A stretch of 64,000 nucleotides of DNA from Microbotryum silenes-acaulis. Taxonomy: Eukaryota > Basidiomycota > Microbotryomycetes > Microbotryales > Microbotryaceae. The DNA lies in contig QPFY01000003.1 in NCBI GenBank assembly GCA_003665825.1, positions 558,001 through 622,000 on the forward strand, given 5' to 3'. Every line of letters starts with the position of its first letter. Position 1 is the first letter of the stretch. Shown one piece after another: positions 11,944 through 22,652 of this stretch. Made by a program: the position numbers and the translations under genes. The notes beneath the pieces are model-generated. The model had not been told where the DNA came from. It worked only from the letters and a program-made list of their open reading frames with translations, and made no database searches.

Positions 11944-14347
11944 TTATCGCTGCCAACCATTCACCAACTTCCTGCCTGGCGCTCCCGAATTCGACGACGT
12001 AGTCCTACTATGCCCATCCGTCTGCACCTCCGCATCGACCCATCTCACCAAATCATCGCTTGAATCCGCCTCTTGCTGTATCTCCAACGCATGCAAGACT
12101 CTTCCCCCCAACTCCTTCTCCTCGACCTTGGACTCGATCGCCATCTTTCCCCTCCTCAACAACGCTTCAATCGTCTGACACACCGCAGCATAGTGTGGAT
12201 CCTTCTCCAGTATCCGTTCCCAAGCCGCTTCATTGTCTTCATCATCTTCATCTTCTTCCTCCCCTTCATCATCATCCTCATCACTCGACATCCCCTCAAA
12301 AGGTGAGATGGACCCATTCGTCGAAACGGCTTTGGTCTTGCGTGGCGATAAAGGCGTGCGAAAAGGCGCCAGTGCTATACCAGCATTAGATTCGCGCATC
12401 CTTCGTCTCAGGTCACGTAGCTCGGCAGTGTGTTTAATCTTGAGTTGTTCGAGCGATGCGTTGATGCCGAGGAGGGACTTGTTGGTAATTTCGAGGTCCA
12501 GGATCTGAGACGTCAGGTTGTATCTGCGGTCAGTTGAGCGTGCTTTCATTCTCATCTTCAAAATGAGCAAAGGAGCAACTGACCTTGCGTTGGATCCTGG
12601 CTTCCTTCTCTTCGCTCATCTCGTCGATACTGCTTTGCATGACCAGTTCAGGTCTTCGAGATGCAAGACCACTGGTCAACGACGGTGAGGGCAGCATGAT
12701 CGTTTGGTCCGCCAGCGCCCTCTTCCGCCTTTTCGACTTTGAGACACCATCCTGATCCTCGTGGACCCCATCATCAAAGGAGGATTCGAGGTCACTGTCA
12801 TTTTCTCCTTCCTCCTCCTCGTCGAAATGCTGAGGACGACTCCAATCGATCCCCATCAATCCTTGATCACTCCTCCCACTCGATCGAGTCCCCGTGCTCG
12901 TCGTCGAGTCTTTTCGACCCCAAGATGAAGTCGAAGCGACGACATGCAGAGGGTTCGACGCATACAATGATGCCAAAGCGATAGTATCACTTCCCGTCGA
13001 AGAAAATATGGATGAAGTTGTGGAAGTGGCAGAATGCGAACGAGCGTGGCGAGGGGAGGCCGTACCTGTCACTGATGCGGGTCGTGGGGAAGGCACCGGT
13101 CGAGTTGGGGAGGTTCTCAAGGCCGGTGTGGTATGAGAGGCTTCGCGTTGAGGTGATCGGGTCCTCGTTCCCCCTGTGGTCCTGGATAGAGGTACGGGGG
13201 TAGTCGTTGATGACCCGACAGAGAAGGCCGGTAGCAAGACCGAGACAGGGGTCGAGGGGTTAGCGGCTCCTGGTCCGCGTTGAACCTCTGAGCTGAAGGC
13301 GCTCTTGACGCGTCGAGGTCCACCGTCGACCGAGTTGGCGGCATGGACGTTGACGTGCAAGTCGGCCGACAGCGATGATATACTTGGAGAGGTGAGGGGG
13401 GAAGAGGTCGTGCTCGTGGAACCGGGCGAAGTAGAGAGGCCGGGAGGGAAGTACGATGTCGACGAGGAGGATGCGAGAGGACCGTGACCTCCTGTGAGAT
13501 GAGGCGAGGAGCGCAGCGGCGGGGAGTGGACCTTGCGAACCGATACGGATAGAGGTAGATAATCGATCGTCTTGGGGAAGACGTCGTTCTGGCCCTTGAG
13601 ATCCCTGGCAACGGTGGTCGTCGTCGGGGTGCCGTACCGCTGCGGAGGCGAGTGGGGCGGCCGGGTCGGACTGGCGCTGCGGGTGCTGGTCGACGCGGCA
13701 AAGTTGGAACTCCAGGTCGGGTTTGCTCGAATCGAAGAGAGAGAGGAGGTGGAGCTCTGAGCGCGGATCAGGGGAGATTGTTGGCGTGAGGACGAGCTGT
13801 TGGCATGGGCGGCGGCTGCTCGCTTGGCCATGGTCGTGGTGGTGGTGGTGGTGGTGGCCGTCGCCGATGACGGCGCGCCAGCGATGCCGACGTCGCCTTC
13901 GCGAATGTTGTGGGTGCGAGCCCGCGGGGACGGCGTGTTGACGCCAGCCTTCGACACAGGCGGCGATGTGAATTGAGAGAGATCGACCTTGGCTCGCAAA
14001 GGCTTGTTCGTCGGTGTGGTGGTGCGCATCGTGGGCGACGCGGCACCGCCGTTGAGGGTCGTGGTCGAGCTCGACGGGGTGCTGTGGCTCAACACCTTGC
14101 GCCGCTCGGGCGAAACACCCGGTGGGCGCGACACTGTGGGGGGGGTGCGGGAGGATATGATCAGACTCGTGCATGAAGTTGCGCTGGCAATGTAGGCTAC
14201 GACCCAGCCTGACTTTGTTTGCCCGTATGTGGAGGAGGCCAGACCGCCGTTCGCCACGAGCGAGTTGGACGGGGGTGTGGGATCGAGAGAGAGAGAGAGC
14301 ACGTGAGCAACCGCGCCGCTCGCCCCTCCCTGGCCAGCTCGGACCAA
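11944..14347 (-). CDS. Ser/Thr/Pro-rich protein with C-terminal coiled coil, unknown function
   Basis: A long minus open frame (14347 down to about 12579) is Ser/Thr/Pro/Arg-rich and disordered, with many SP/TP sites. It ends in an acidic segment (HFDEEEEGENDSDLESSFDD) and the helix start MSEEKEARIQRK. A second exon, to the stop at 11944, continues as YNLTSQILDLEITNKSLLGI and EQLKIKHTAELRDLRRRMRE, then an acidic tract and a conserved-looking C-terminus. The helix beginning DLEITNKSLL looks like an uncharacterised fungal family. The junction is not clean: the best GT-AG pair (donor at 12579, acceptor before 12523) leaves the phase one base off. The true start may be a later ATG, since the first 60 codons look unlike the rest. 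Convergent with SIN3. Confidence 0.65.
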
Positions 14348-14729
14348 AACTGACCAAAACGCTTCGAGGCTAATCCGTAACTCTGAGGATTAATGCGCAC
14401 TTGCTTATCCCAACCAAGTCCGAACTCAGCCGCTTGAATCAGTGTCAGGTCCAGACTTTCTGAAAACATGCTGGTTTTTCGGTTTTGTTTCAGGTTAGTG
14501 AATTAAACACGCGGCTTCAGTGGTCTGAACTCCGACGGGGACAGCCGAGGGGGTCCGTGCGCGTGCTTGGTGCCTCGGTAGGCCTCGGGGACGCGATTTT
14601 AACGCTGGGTTGCCGGCGTCTGTGGCCTGGCCTCTTTTGACGTTTGTGCTCCGCCGCCCAGAGTCGTCAACCCTGGCTAGCTTCACCACGCTTCGACGTC
14701 TATCCCAGCACGTTCGACAATTCGCCACC
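14348..14729. promoter_or_regulatory. divergent promoter of coiled-coil gene and IPP1
   Basis: 380 bp between head-to-head genes. A CCACC context precedes the IPP1 ATG. I see no other feature. Confidence 0.5.
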
Positions 14730-16449
14730 ATGAGTGAATACAACATTCGTCAGTCGTCTTCCCTGTGACTGATCATGTAGAGCGTTGCGCGCCACTCCCA
14801 CTGACTTTCGTTCGTTGCGCCTCCTGCGTCTACTTTCCCTCGCCCAGGCCAGATCGGCTCTGCCAACACCCTTGGTGAGTGTTTCCTTGTCTCCGTTGTC
14901 TCAAGTGTTTGAAATACGATCTAATTGTAGACATTATCTCCTGCTACAGAGTACCGTGTCTTCACGGAAAAGGATGGCAAGGTCATCTCGCCTTTCCACG
15001 ACATTCCCCTCTTTGCCAACGAGGCCAAGACTGTGAGCAGCTCCCCGGCTATATATCTTGGGTCAATACATGGAAGCTTACTCCTTCGGCCCGCATCACC
15101 ACGCAGGTCTTCAACATGATCGTCGAGATCCCCCGCTGGACCAACGCCAAGCTCGTCAGTGCCCCCCGCTCTTCCGCTTCCGCCCGATATCCTCGCAGAA
15201 TGACATAACAACCAGAAACGTCCGCTGACCCTCCTTGTACCGTTCACCTACCAATAGGAAGTCAGCAAGGAGGAGACCTTCAACCCGATCCGCCAGGACA
15301 CCAAGAAGGACAGGCTGCGCTTTGTGCGCAACTGCTTTCCCCACCATGGTCGGTCGATTCTGCACGTGCAGCGCACTCTATCTTGCTGACCCCTGCCCCG
15401 ATCGACCCACAACAGGTTACATGAACAACTACGGGTACGTCACTCGGTATGCTTACCTCTCGATCCATTGGCTGATCAACGCCTTCTACTTTTCCCACAG
15501 TGCTCTCCCCCAAACCTGGGAGGACCCCAACCAGATGCACTCCGAGACCAAGGCCAACGGTGACAACGACCCCCTCGACGTCTGCGAGATCGGCGAGGCC
15601 ATCGGCTACACTGGCCAAGTCAAGCAGGTCAAGGTGCTCGGCATCATGGCCTTGCTCGACGAGGGCGAGACCGACTGGAAGGTCATCGCCATCGACGTCA
15701 ACGACCCGCTCGCCGGCAAGCTCAACGACATCGAGGATGTCGAGAGGCACTTGCCCGGCTTGATCCGCGCCACCAACGAGTGGTTCCGGTGAGTGTTGGA
15801 ACAGCGTTTCATAAAGTCTTGGTTCCTTTGAACTTCTGAACTGACGCAGGGACCGCGCCTCGCGCCTTGCGACTCATTCTTCTTTCCCAGCATCTACAAA
15901 ATCCCCGACGGAAAGCCCGAGAACCAGTTCGCCTTCTCCGGCGAGGCCAAGAACAAGCGCTACGCGATCGAGATCATCCTCGAGTGCCACGAAGCGTGGA
16001 AGCGCCTCGTCTCCGGCCAGACCAAGTCCGACATCGCCGTGTAAGCCCCGTGTTCCGCGCGCTTCTCGTCCAAACTCCAGGTCCTGACCAAGGCGATCTT
16101 CTCGTGGCTCAGTACCAACTTGACTCAAGATGGTACGCCCGGCAAGGTCTCGACCTCGGATGCGGCCTACACCTCGCTCCCCGCCGACTCGAGGGCCGCG
16201 CCCGCGCCTATCGACCCCTCGATCAACAAGACCTTCTTCATCTCCGGTTAGTTTGCGCGGAAGCTCAGCACAGGGCAGTACAGGCGAGGTAGCTGACGGT
16301 CTATTCACTTCCTTTGTGTTTTTTGTTTGCGATCCAACAGGCCACGTGAGTGTTCTTTCTCCCCTGCCCGGCTCTTTACAAGGCTTGCCAACTGACGTTT
16401 GAGTGCATGTGTGGTGTTCTACCCCTCTCTCGTTGAACAGGCAGTCTAA
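14730..16449 (+). CDS. IPP1: cytosolic inorganic pyrophosphatase
   Basis: Hydrolyses pyrophosphate to two phosphates and so drives biosynthetic reactions. Exons: 14730-14748, 14848-14874, 14950-15032, 15107-15154, 15258-15348, 15416-15434, 15501-15788, 15891-16040, 16113-16246, then 16341-16345 and 16441-16449. The protein is about 290 residues, matching family I eukaryotic enzymes. Signature [11 protein letters not shown] carries the metal-binding aspartates; [20 protein letters not shown] and [20 protein letters not shown] are also typical. The C-terminus is ambiguous. Splicing to a 5-nt exon and then a 9-nt exon gives ISGHAV, while reading on at 16247 gives ISG and a TAG stop (16249-16251), for 287 residues. 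The gene has at least eight introns in 1.5 kb. Confidence 0.95.
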
Positions 16450-16941
16450 AGCCCAGTTATGAGCTCAACGATTTGGGTGGTGTAGATGAAATGCCTTCGA
16501 AAAAGAAGAGATAAACATGGCTATCGAGACGGTACAGTTGGTTTCTTTGTTGAAATTGACACAGTCATCTTGAAGCAATTAATGTTGATGGCGATAGGCC
16601 TCAAGTGTTGACAGAAGTCTAGACCCTCCATGGATCGTCCCGCACATGAGAGCGCTCGATCGCTGGCTATTTTTGCTACATAGCTATGCTCGGTCGCTAG
16701 ATTCGCTGCGCTTGGCCTGCGTGGCCGCTCTGTGCGTCGTCCAGTCTCGTCCGGTTCGCGTGCGCGTGAGCCCGGCCCAGGCTGGCAGGCTGCAGAGCAG
16801 GCAGGAGCAGGCCGGAGTCGTCACGTTCGCTCGTCCTTCGGTGGACGTCGATCCCGGGTCTGCCTCTTGTCCCTCCTGTCTCCCCTTGCTGTGGCTCTTT
16901 GTTGAAGCGTGACCGGATTGACGACGACCACCAGCTCCATT
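16450..16941. other. intergenic region between IPP1 and the hydrolase gene
   Basis: About 490 bp holding the IPP1 3' UTR and the promoter of the next gene. A short run of GCAGGC-like words lies at about 16780-16812. No gene seen. Confidence 0.5.
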
Positions 16942-18733
16942 ATGTTTGGTCGAGCTCATCCGACAATACCTTGCTCTACACCCCCCTCCTCCAGTCATGG
17001 TGAGCAACCTTCCCTTGCCGTTCCGTTTGTCCCATCGGTTGTCGCATCATCGCATCGTATCGTAATTCTGACGTCGTATGCGCGTCGTTTTCCCCTTTCT
17101 CTCAGGTTGGGTCAAGACCATCGGGCTCGTCTTTCTCGGTTTACCTGTAGCGTATTACACCTACGTCGAACTGTTCCGCGCCCGAGAGATCCGGAGACGG
17201 AGAGTGCAGTACCATAGCAAGCGACAACGACGCTTAGAACGAATCGTCGCGAACGAGGGTGACAATGTCGGCGCATCGGCATCGAGTACCGAGGAGGTGA
17301 CGAAGCGTGAGAAGGAGGGATCCGAGGGAATGTCGGTGGGGAAAGAGAGGAGAGGGATTAGTGAGGAGGAGTATGAGGAGATCGCGGAAATGTATGCGCC
17401 GTATGTATTAGGGGGGAGGTATTGTAATGCGCTCGGGCCGGAATGGAGAGAACAAGGAGGTTCGTTCCTTTTCTTCGTCGCGTGAACCCGGATGCGATGC
17501 TGATGTAAGATTGCTCTCACAGCATGGGAGTGGATTGCTTGGAAGTTTATATGGGCACCCTTGCATGGAACTCTCTTTTGGAACGCCGGCGTACCAACCG
17601 ATCCGATCAAACTTGCCGAATCGCTTCCTCTCGAAAGGCCCAACTTTGAGCTTCTGTTCGGCTTCGACCCGGAACAGGTCTCCGTCGACACCGCGCCACC
17701 TGAACCGACAGCTAAGGACACCTCGGACGCTCGACTAGCGGAAAGTATCGGAGACCTTTCGGCCAGTTGGGATCGACTCTCGTCCTCAACCCCGGCCTCT
17801 CTTTCTTCCGCAACCTCACAACGCGTCTCTCGATCCAACAGTGAGACTCCACCACGAGTCGAAGTGGGCGAGGATTTAACGGCGACATGGATCGGTCAAT
17901 CGACGACCTTTTTCCAACTCGACGGCGTCTCGGTCCTGACCGACCCCGTTTTTGCCCACCGCACCGTCGATACCGTCCTCGCCCCTCCCCGGTTATGCCC
18001 ACCCCCTTGTCCCCTCTCTGCACTTTTATCGATCCAACTCGTGCTTGTCTCGCACGACCACTTTGATCATGTCCACCCCGACGACGTACGGTACCTCGGC
18101 AACTCGGTGCACTGGGTCATCCCCACCGGAATGGGAGTATTCCTCCGCTCGCTCGGCGTAACTCGTTTCTCCGAATTGACCTGGTGGCAAACGACCGTGC
18201 TCGAATTCACCGTCCCCCTTCGAGGAGGTCGAACCGAATCACGTAAACTCAACATCACCGCCACACCTGCACAACATTGGTCCTCTCGAGGTCCATTGGA
18301 TACGAACCAGTCGTTGTGGTGTTCGTACGTGGTCGAAGGGAAACACGAAACCGTTTTCCACGCCGGTGATACGGGGTACAACGCGACCTTGTTCAAAGCG
18401 ATCGGTAAAGTTTTCGGTCCTTTCGACCTTGCCTTGCTCCCCATCGGTTCCTATACCCCAAGATGGCACATGATCTCTCAACACTGCAACCCCGAAGACG
18501 CGGTCAAGATTTGTTTGGACCTTGGTGCCAAGAAGGCGTGGGCACAACATTGGGGGACGTGGATCTTGAGCGATGAACATTATTTGGAACCGCCGAAGAT
18601 GTTGGAACTGGCGAGGAAGAAATGGGGTTTGGAGGAGGGCAGGTTCGAGGTGGTTAGACCCGGGAGGACGGGGTGTTGGAAGAGGGTGGAGAGTAGGGAG
18701 GGGGAGGGGGAGGACGAGGACGAGGAGACGTAG
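16942..18733 (+). CDS. NAPE-PLD-like metallo-beta-lactamase-fold hydrolase
   Basis: Exons 16942-16999, 17106-17459 and 17523-18733 encode 540 residues. A single N-terminal membrane helix (VKTIGLVFLGLPVAYYTY, about residues 20-40) is followed by a charged region. The metallo-beta-lactamase domain starts near residue 250 (LTATWIGQSTTFFQLDG). The zinc motif SHDHFDH lies at about residue 313, with later metal-ligand candidates in HAGDTGYN and AWAQHWGTW. This layout matches the family of N-acyl-phosphatidylethanolamine-hydrolysing phospholipase D, which releases N-acylethanolamines from membrane lipids, and its Fmp30-type mitochondrial fungal relatives. Substrate is inferred from family only. The loop between helix and domain is Ser/Glu-rich and poorly conserved in appearance. 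Confidence 0.88.
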
Positions 18734-19511
18734 ATATGGGGAGGAGGGGAGGGGCGAGGTTCTTGCAATCATAGAGTGTGTGAAATTGCTATCATCTGGA
18801 CATAATAGATTCGCCATTATGCCCCCCAGGAGCCAAGTGATAAGCATGGTGATCGGCGCGGGCGTAGCTGAACTCCCGCCCGCATCAACATTAAACAGGG
18901 GTGCGATGGGGAGGTGAGAGATACATTTATGATCTCGAACCCTAATAGGTAGTCATCTCCCAGCATAGCCTGTATTTACGTGCTCGACATTGGTAACAAT
19001 GCCCGAACATGAAACACGATTTGGGCAGTGGTCGATCGAGTTAAAATCTGCATCCGGCTCGGCCCACCTCGAGCGATTCCTTCTCGCCACGACCTCGCGC
19101 AACCAGCAGCCACGCACCACAGACCACAGCACGCCCCACGCGACCCCACCAGAGTTGGATTCGGCTAGGTTGGTTCGGGTTGGATGTTGGCTCGTGGGCT
19201 GCAGCCTTTACGGTCGCATCCACCGATACGAGTCTGTGATGCTTGTGGTACTCGCTTGATCTCCTCGTCGTCATCATCAACGTCGTCAAGTCGATCGGAA
19301 TTCCAGTCGCCGTCATCGGTGCATCTGTCGAGTGAATGGAGACATAGGATAGGGAAGGGAAGAGAGGTGGGTGCTGTATTCCTTTTTGTACACATCACTC
19401 GTGCCAGTAAGCTGATAACGCTACCCACAGATCGTGTTGAATCGGAGAGAGCTTCGCAATCGATCCGAGCTCACGAGGCTGGCGAGACGACCGGCTGGCG
19501 TGCGTTAGGGC
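18734..19511. other. intergenic region upstream of the PPR-like gene
   Basis: About 780 bp; tandem genes on either side. The 3' UTR of the hydrolase is purine-rich. Short open frames on both strands look random. No RNA gene or repeat recognised. Confidence 0.5.
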
Positions 19512-22058
19512 ATGTTTTCTCCTGTGTTTCGAGCGACGACCACTCACTTTCGGTTTCTCGCATCACAGTTCATCGCTGTACCGTATAGCACAAGTCGTGC
19601 CTTGTCTTCAAGGACAGCTTCGAGCTCGAGCTCGACTCGGGTCCCCGAGCAGCGAGCCGCAGTTCCTCTCGGCTCACAAGCTGCAGCCACAACCTTGGCC
19701 GACCTGGAAATGGCTATTACAAGCAGTCTCCCCGTAGAAGCTCGAGCGGTCTTCAACAATCTCACACCGCATGATCGCGCCTCGTTGCCAAGATCCACGT
19801 TCGATGATCTCTTCCTCCTCGTCGCCGAACTCGATTCGCCTCAACGACGGACGCGCCGCGTAGCCAGCGCAATCAAGGCATTGCGTGCCTACGCCAAGGA
19901 TGAAAGAAGGTGGAAATTGACAGATCAACAGACGCGCATCGCTTTCCAAGTGATGGTACGATGGGAAGAGATTCGGAGGAAGCTCGCGGCGGATTACCGT
20001 GATCCTATCAATCCGACCGTGGAGGAATGGGACACCCAAGAACGCGAACGGGCGAGAAGGGCCTACCTCGATCAGCTCAGGGAAGAATTTGTGGCTATAC
20101 GATCACGTGGGAGTATCGAGTTCCAAGACGATAGGTCGATCGTCGAACGGTACGCCGCGGCCATCATCAGTCGCGATGTCAATGATTATCAAAATGCTGC
20201 CGAGGTGTACGCGCGAGCCGGTCGACTACGCTACGACCCCTCTGCCATGGGAGGAATGAAACCTTCTTCGTCTTTCGTGGCGAACCCACCGATGGTTACA
20301 CCGGCAGCTTCGACCTTGCTACTCAAACTATTCCAGAAGGACTCGCAGCTCGCGCGTCGGCACCTCGGGATCATGCTCGACCGCGGCCAACTGCCTTCGT
20401 TCGAAGCGATAAAATGCATCATGTTCAATTCCGAAGAGTCGTCAAAGGGGGAGGAGGATGTATATATGCACTATCGGCAGGTCCTCGACGCGGCATGTGA
20501 CCCGGGCTCGCGGTCGGGTACCCGGTCTCTTGATGCGCTGCTGGAGGAACGACTTGCTCAACTCGATCGGACCGAGGAATTCGAGCAAAACCCTTGGTTC
20601 GCGTTCCTGCAGTGGCTTTCGTCTGAGAGGGAGGACAAGGAAGACATGATGGAGTGGCTGCTAGTGTCGCTGAGGTTGTGGAAGGTCATCTATGCCGATC
20701 ACGGGAATTCGCCTACACGGTACCGAAGCCGAGAACTGCTCGACGATCTTATTCGTCGGACCTTGCCCGAACGGCAGCTCGACCCTTCTGCAAACGCCCG
20801 ACCTGCACCCGCTTACTTTTCCGGCAACCCTCATGGCCTTGGCCGACCCTCACGTGCTGTACACCTGGCGATTCGACTCGCCCTCGACCAACTGAGCACC
20901 TTCCAACTCGTTACTCGCGCTCACCGACTACTCCAAGCCATCACCGTCTCGAGTCTCGATCGACCGTTGGCTCGCAAAGCTTACATGACCCTTCGCGAAA
21001 AGGCGCCTCTTGACAGCCAATACCCCTTCCGCTGGACAGCAGCCCTTCGACCGACGCTTGTCCAGTTGATTCTCCTCGCTTCGCCCCCCAATCCCCCGGA
21101 CCCGGACTTCATCTTGCAACTCTACCTCGACTGGACCGCATGCGGCATGACCTTCCCCGTCTCCCTGTATCCTCCTATATGGCGAGCCCTTGGTCGAAAG
21201 GGAACGGTGGAGGATTTGGTGCGTGTGATTGACGATTACGAAACCTCCGGACGAGGTCGCGTCGAAGCGCGCATCATCTCCTTCGTCCTCCTCGCCAGCA
21301 CCGAACGCGAAGATGCTCTCAAAACACTACCTCTATTGGAATACTTCCGCAACCGCAGCCCCGTGACGACAACCCCGATCGACTACCTCGTCCCACGTCG
21401 CGTGTACGAGCACATCATGTGGCAACTCGCTTCCTCCACATCCGACCAAAGGCCCGAGGTCCTTCGTTTGTTCAAACAATTGACCGAAGAAGAAGGGTGG
21501 AAACCGCGCATCACGACATGGAACGCGATCCTCGCCTCGCATGTATTCCGACCCTCTTTCACTCCTGACGATCTCGAAGCCGCAGGGAAGACGTACGACC
21601 TCATCGTTCGACGAACGTCGCGGTCTCCGGATTCGGCGACCTTCTCTTTAGTCCTTCTAGGATTCCTTCGCATGGCGAAGCAGTTCGAAGGGCAAACAGT
21701 GACCGGCGTCGAAGCGGGCCTGAAGACCGTTTCATCGGCATTCGAAAAAGGGCGTTTGGTCCGTGGTCATCAAGTGGCCGAGTTGATGGGTTTGTTGGGC
21801 CAGTTGGGGAGGTACGACCAAGCCAAGATGTTATCCGAACAGTGGTGGGCTAAGGTCGTTTCGAATGAGAGAGAGGGGAAAGGAAGGGTTCTGGGAGAGG
21901 AGGAGATGGAGAGTATGAGAGGCGCGATTGAGGAGTTGGCTGAGAGGGAGAGTGGGATGAGGAGGGAGAAAAAGGTGAAGGAGAAGAGGCAGAGCAAGAA
22001 GAACAAGAGCAAATGGTCCGAGTTTGCTTTCCCTTTATTTAGGGATCCGAAGAACTGA
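19512..22058 (+). CDS. mitochondrial pentatricopeptide-like protein
   Basis: A single-exon gene of 848 residues, unusual here because its neighbours are intron-rich. The N-terminus (MFSPVFRATTTHFRFLASQF) is Arg/Ser/Phe-rich without acidic residues, as in a mitochondrial targeting peptide. The body is almost all helical, with segments such as VEDLVRVIDDYETSGRGRVE and ARIISFVLLASTEREDALKT, resembling degenerate PPR or TPR-like repeats. The extreme C-terminus is strongly basic (KKVKEKRQSKKNKSKW). I infer a mitochondrial RNA-processing or translation factor. The family call rests on general pattern, and no orthologue was recognised. Confidence 0.75.
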   Translation: MFSPVFRATTTHFRFLASQFIAVPYSTSRALSSRTASSSSSTRVPEQRAAVPLGSQAAATTLADLEMAITSSLPVEARAVFNNLTPHDRASLPRSTFDDLFLLVAELDSPQRRTRRVASAIKALRAYAKDERRWKLTDQQTRIAFQVMVRWEEIRRKLAADYRDPINPTVEEWDTQERERARRAYLDQLREEFVAIRSRGSIEFQDDRSIVERYAAAIISRDVNDYQNAAEVYARAGRLRYDPSAMGGMKPSSSFVANPPMVTPAASTLLLKLFQKDSQLARRHLGIMLDRGQLPSFEAIKCIMFNSEESSKGEEDVYMHYRQVLDAACDPGSRSGTRSLDALLEERLAQLDRTEEFEQNPWFAFLQWLSSEREDKEDMMEWLLVSLRLWKVIYADHGNSPTRYRSRELLDDLIRRTLPERQLDPSANARPAPAYFSGNPHGLGRPSRAVHLAIRLALDQLSTFQLVTRAHRLLQAITVSSLDRPLARKAYMTLREKAPLDSQYPFRWTAALRPTLVQLILLASPPNPPDPDFILQLYLDWTACGMTFPVSLYPPIWRALGRKGTVEDLVRVIDDYETSGRGRVEARIISFVLLASTEREDALKTLPLLEYFRNRSPVTTTPIDYLVPRRVYEHIMWQLASSTSDQRPEVLRLFKQLTEEEGWKPRITTWNAILASHVFRPSFTPDDLEAAGKTYDLIVRRTSRSPDSATFSLVLLGFLRMAKQFEGQTVTGVEAGLKTVSSAFEKGRLVRGHQVAELMGLLGQLGRYDQAKMLSEQWWAKVVSNEREGKGRVLGEEEMESMRGAIEELAERESGMRREKKVKEKRQSKKNKSKWSEFAFPLFRDPKN

Positions 22059-22652
22059 TCAAGATGGTAGTGCAATAGACGCAACTTTTTAATGCGGATG
22101 TGCGGAACTTGGCCTAGCGCCAAGGAAAGGCTTTGGTCAAGTGCGGAGATCGAGTTACCAAAGGAACGAATATCACGCCACTGGGCTCAAACCCAAGTAG
22201 CTAGTAAAAAAGGGACGGGATAACCATATGTTCCTGACAAGCGGATCGTGTGACGCTCGGAGACGCCGATGTAACCCCGGAAGCGCGGGTGGCGGAACCG
22301 TCCCACCCGCCGGTGTCGACTCCTATAATCGTTAGACGGTTAGCGTAGAGCTGCTATAGCGGGCTTCGGACGTTTGTCCGACTCGAGTTGACTTCGGATC
22401 AGTGAGTGGCTGCCCGCATGAGCAGAGCCCCGACTTGTCACAGATTGCTTGTGGAAAGCATCTAGGTAGAACTGCCACTACGTTGCAACAATTTCCTCGC
22501 TTCGGTCTTCCTTCCTAACGTGGACAGAAGGCAAGCAGTGAAAAAATTGCTCGGTAGTGAGAGTCGGGAGGCGCGCGGCAGCGCATCACCGAACCTTGGT
22601 AGCGCATAATGAAGACCTCACGTTTGGTATATACAAGACTGTTCAGAGGTTT
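22059..22652. other. tail-to-tail intergenic region
   Basis: About 590 bp between convergent 3' ends. Searched by eye for tRNA arms and long open frames without success. Nothing supported. Confidence 0.5.

Noticed and set aside
13260..14357. 365-codon minus frame overlapping the Ser-rich gene
   Set aside because: Alternate-frame shadow of the 12530-14347 frame, rich in His/Arg/Pro from GC-rich codons.
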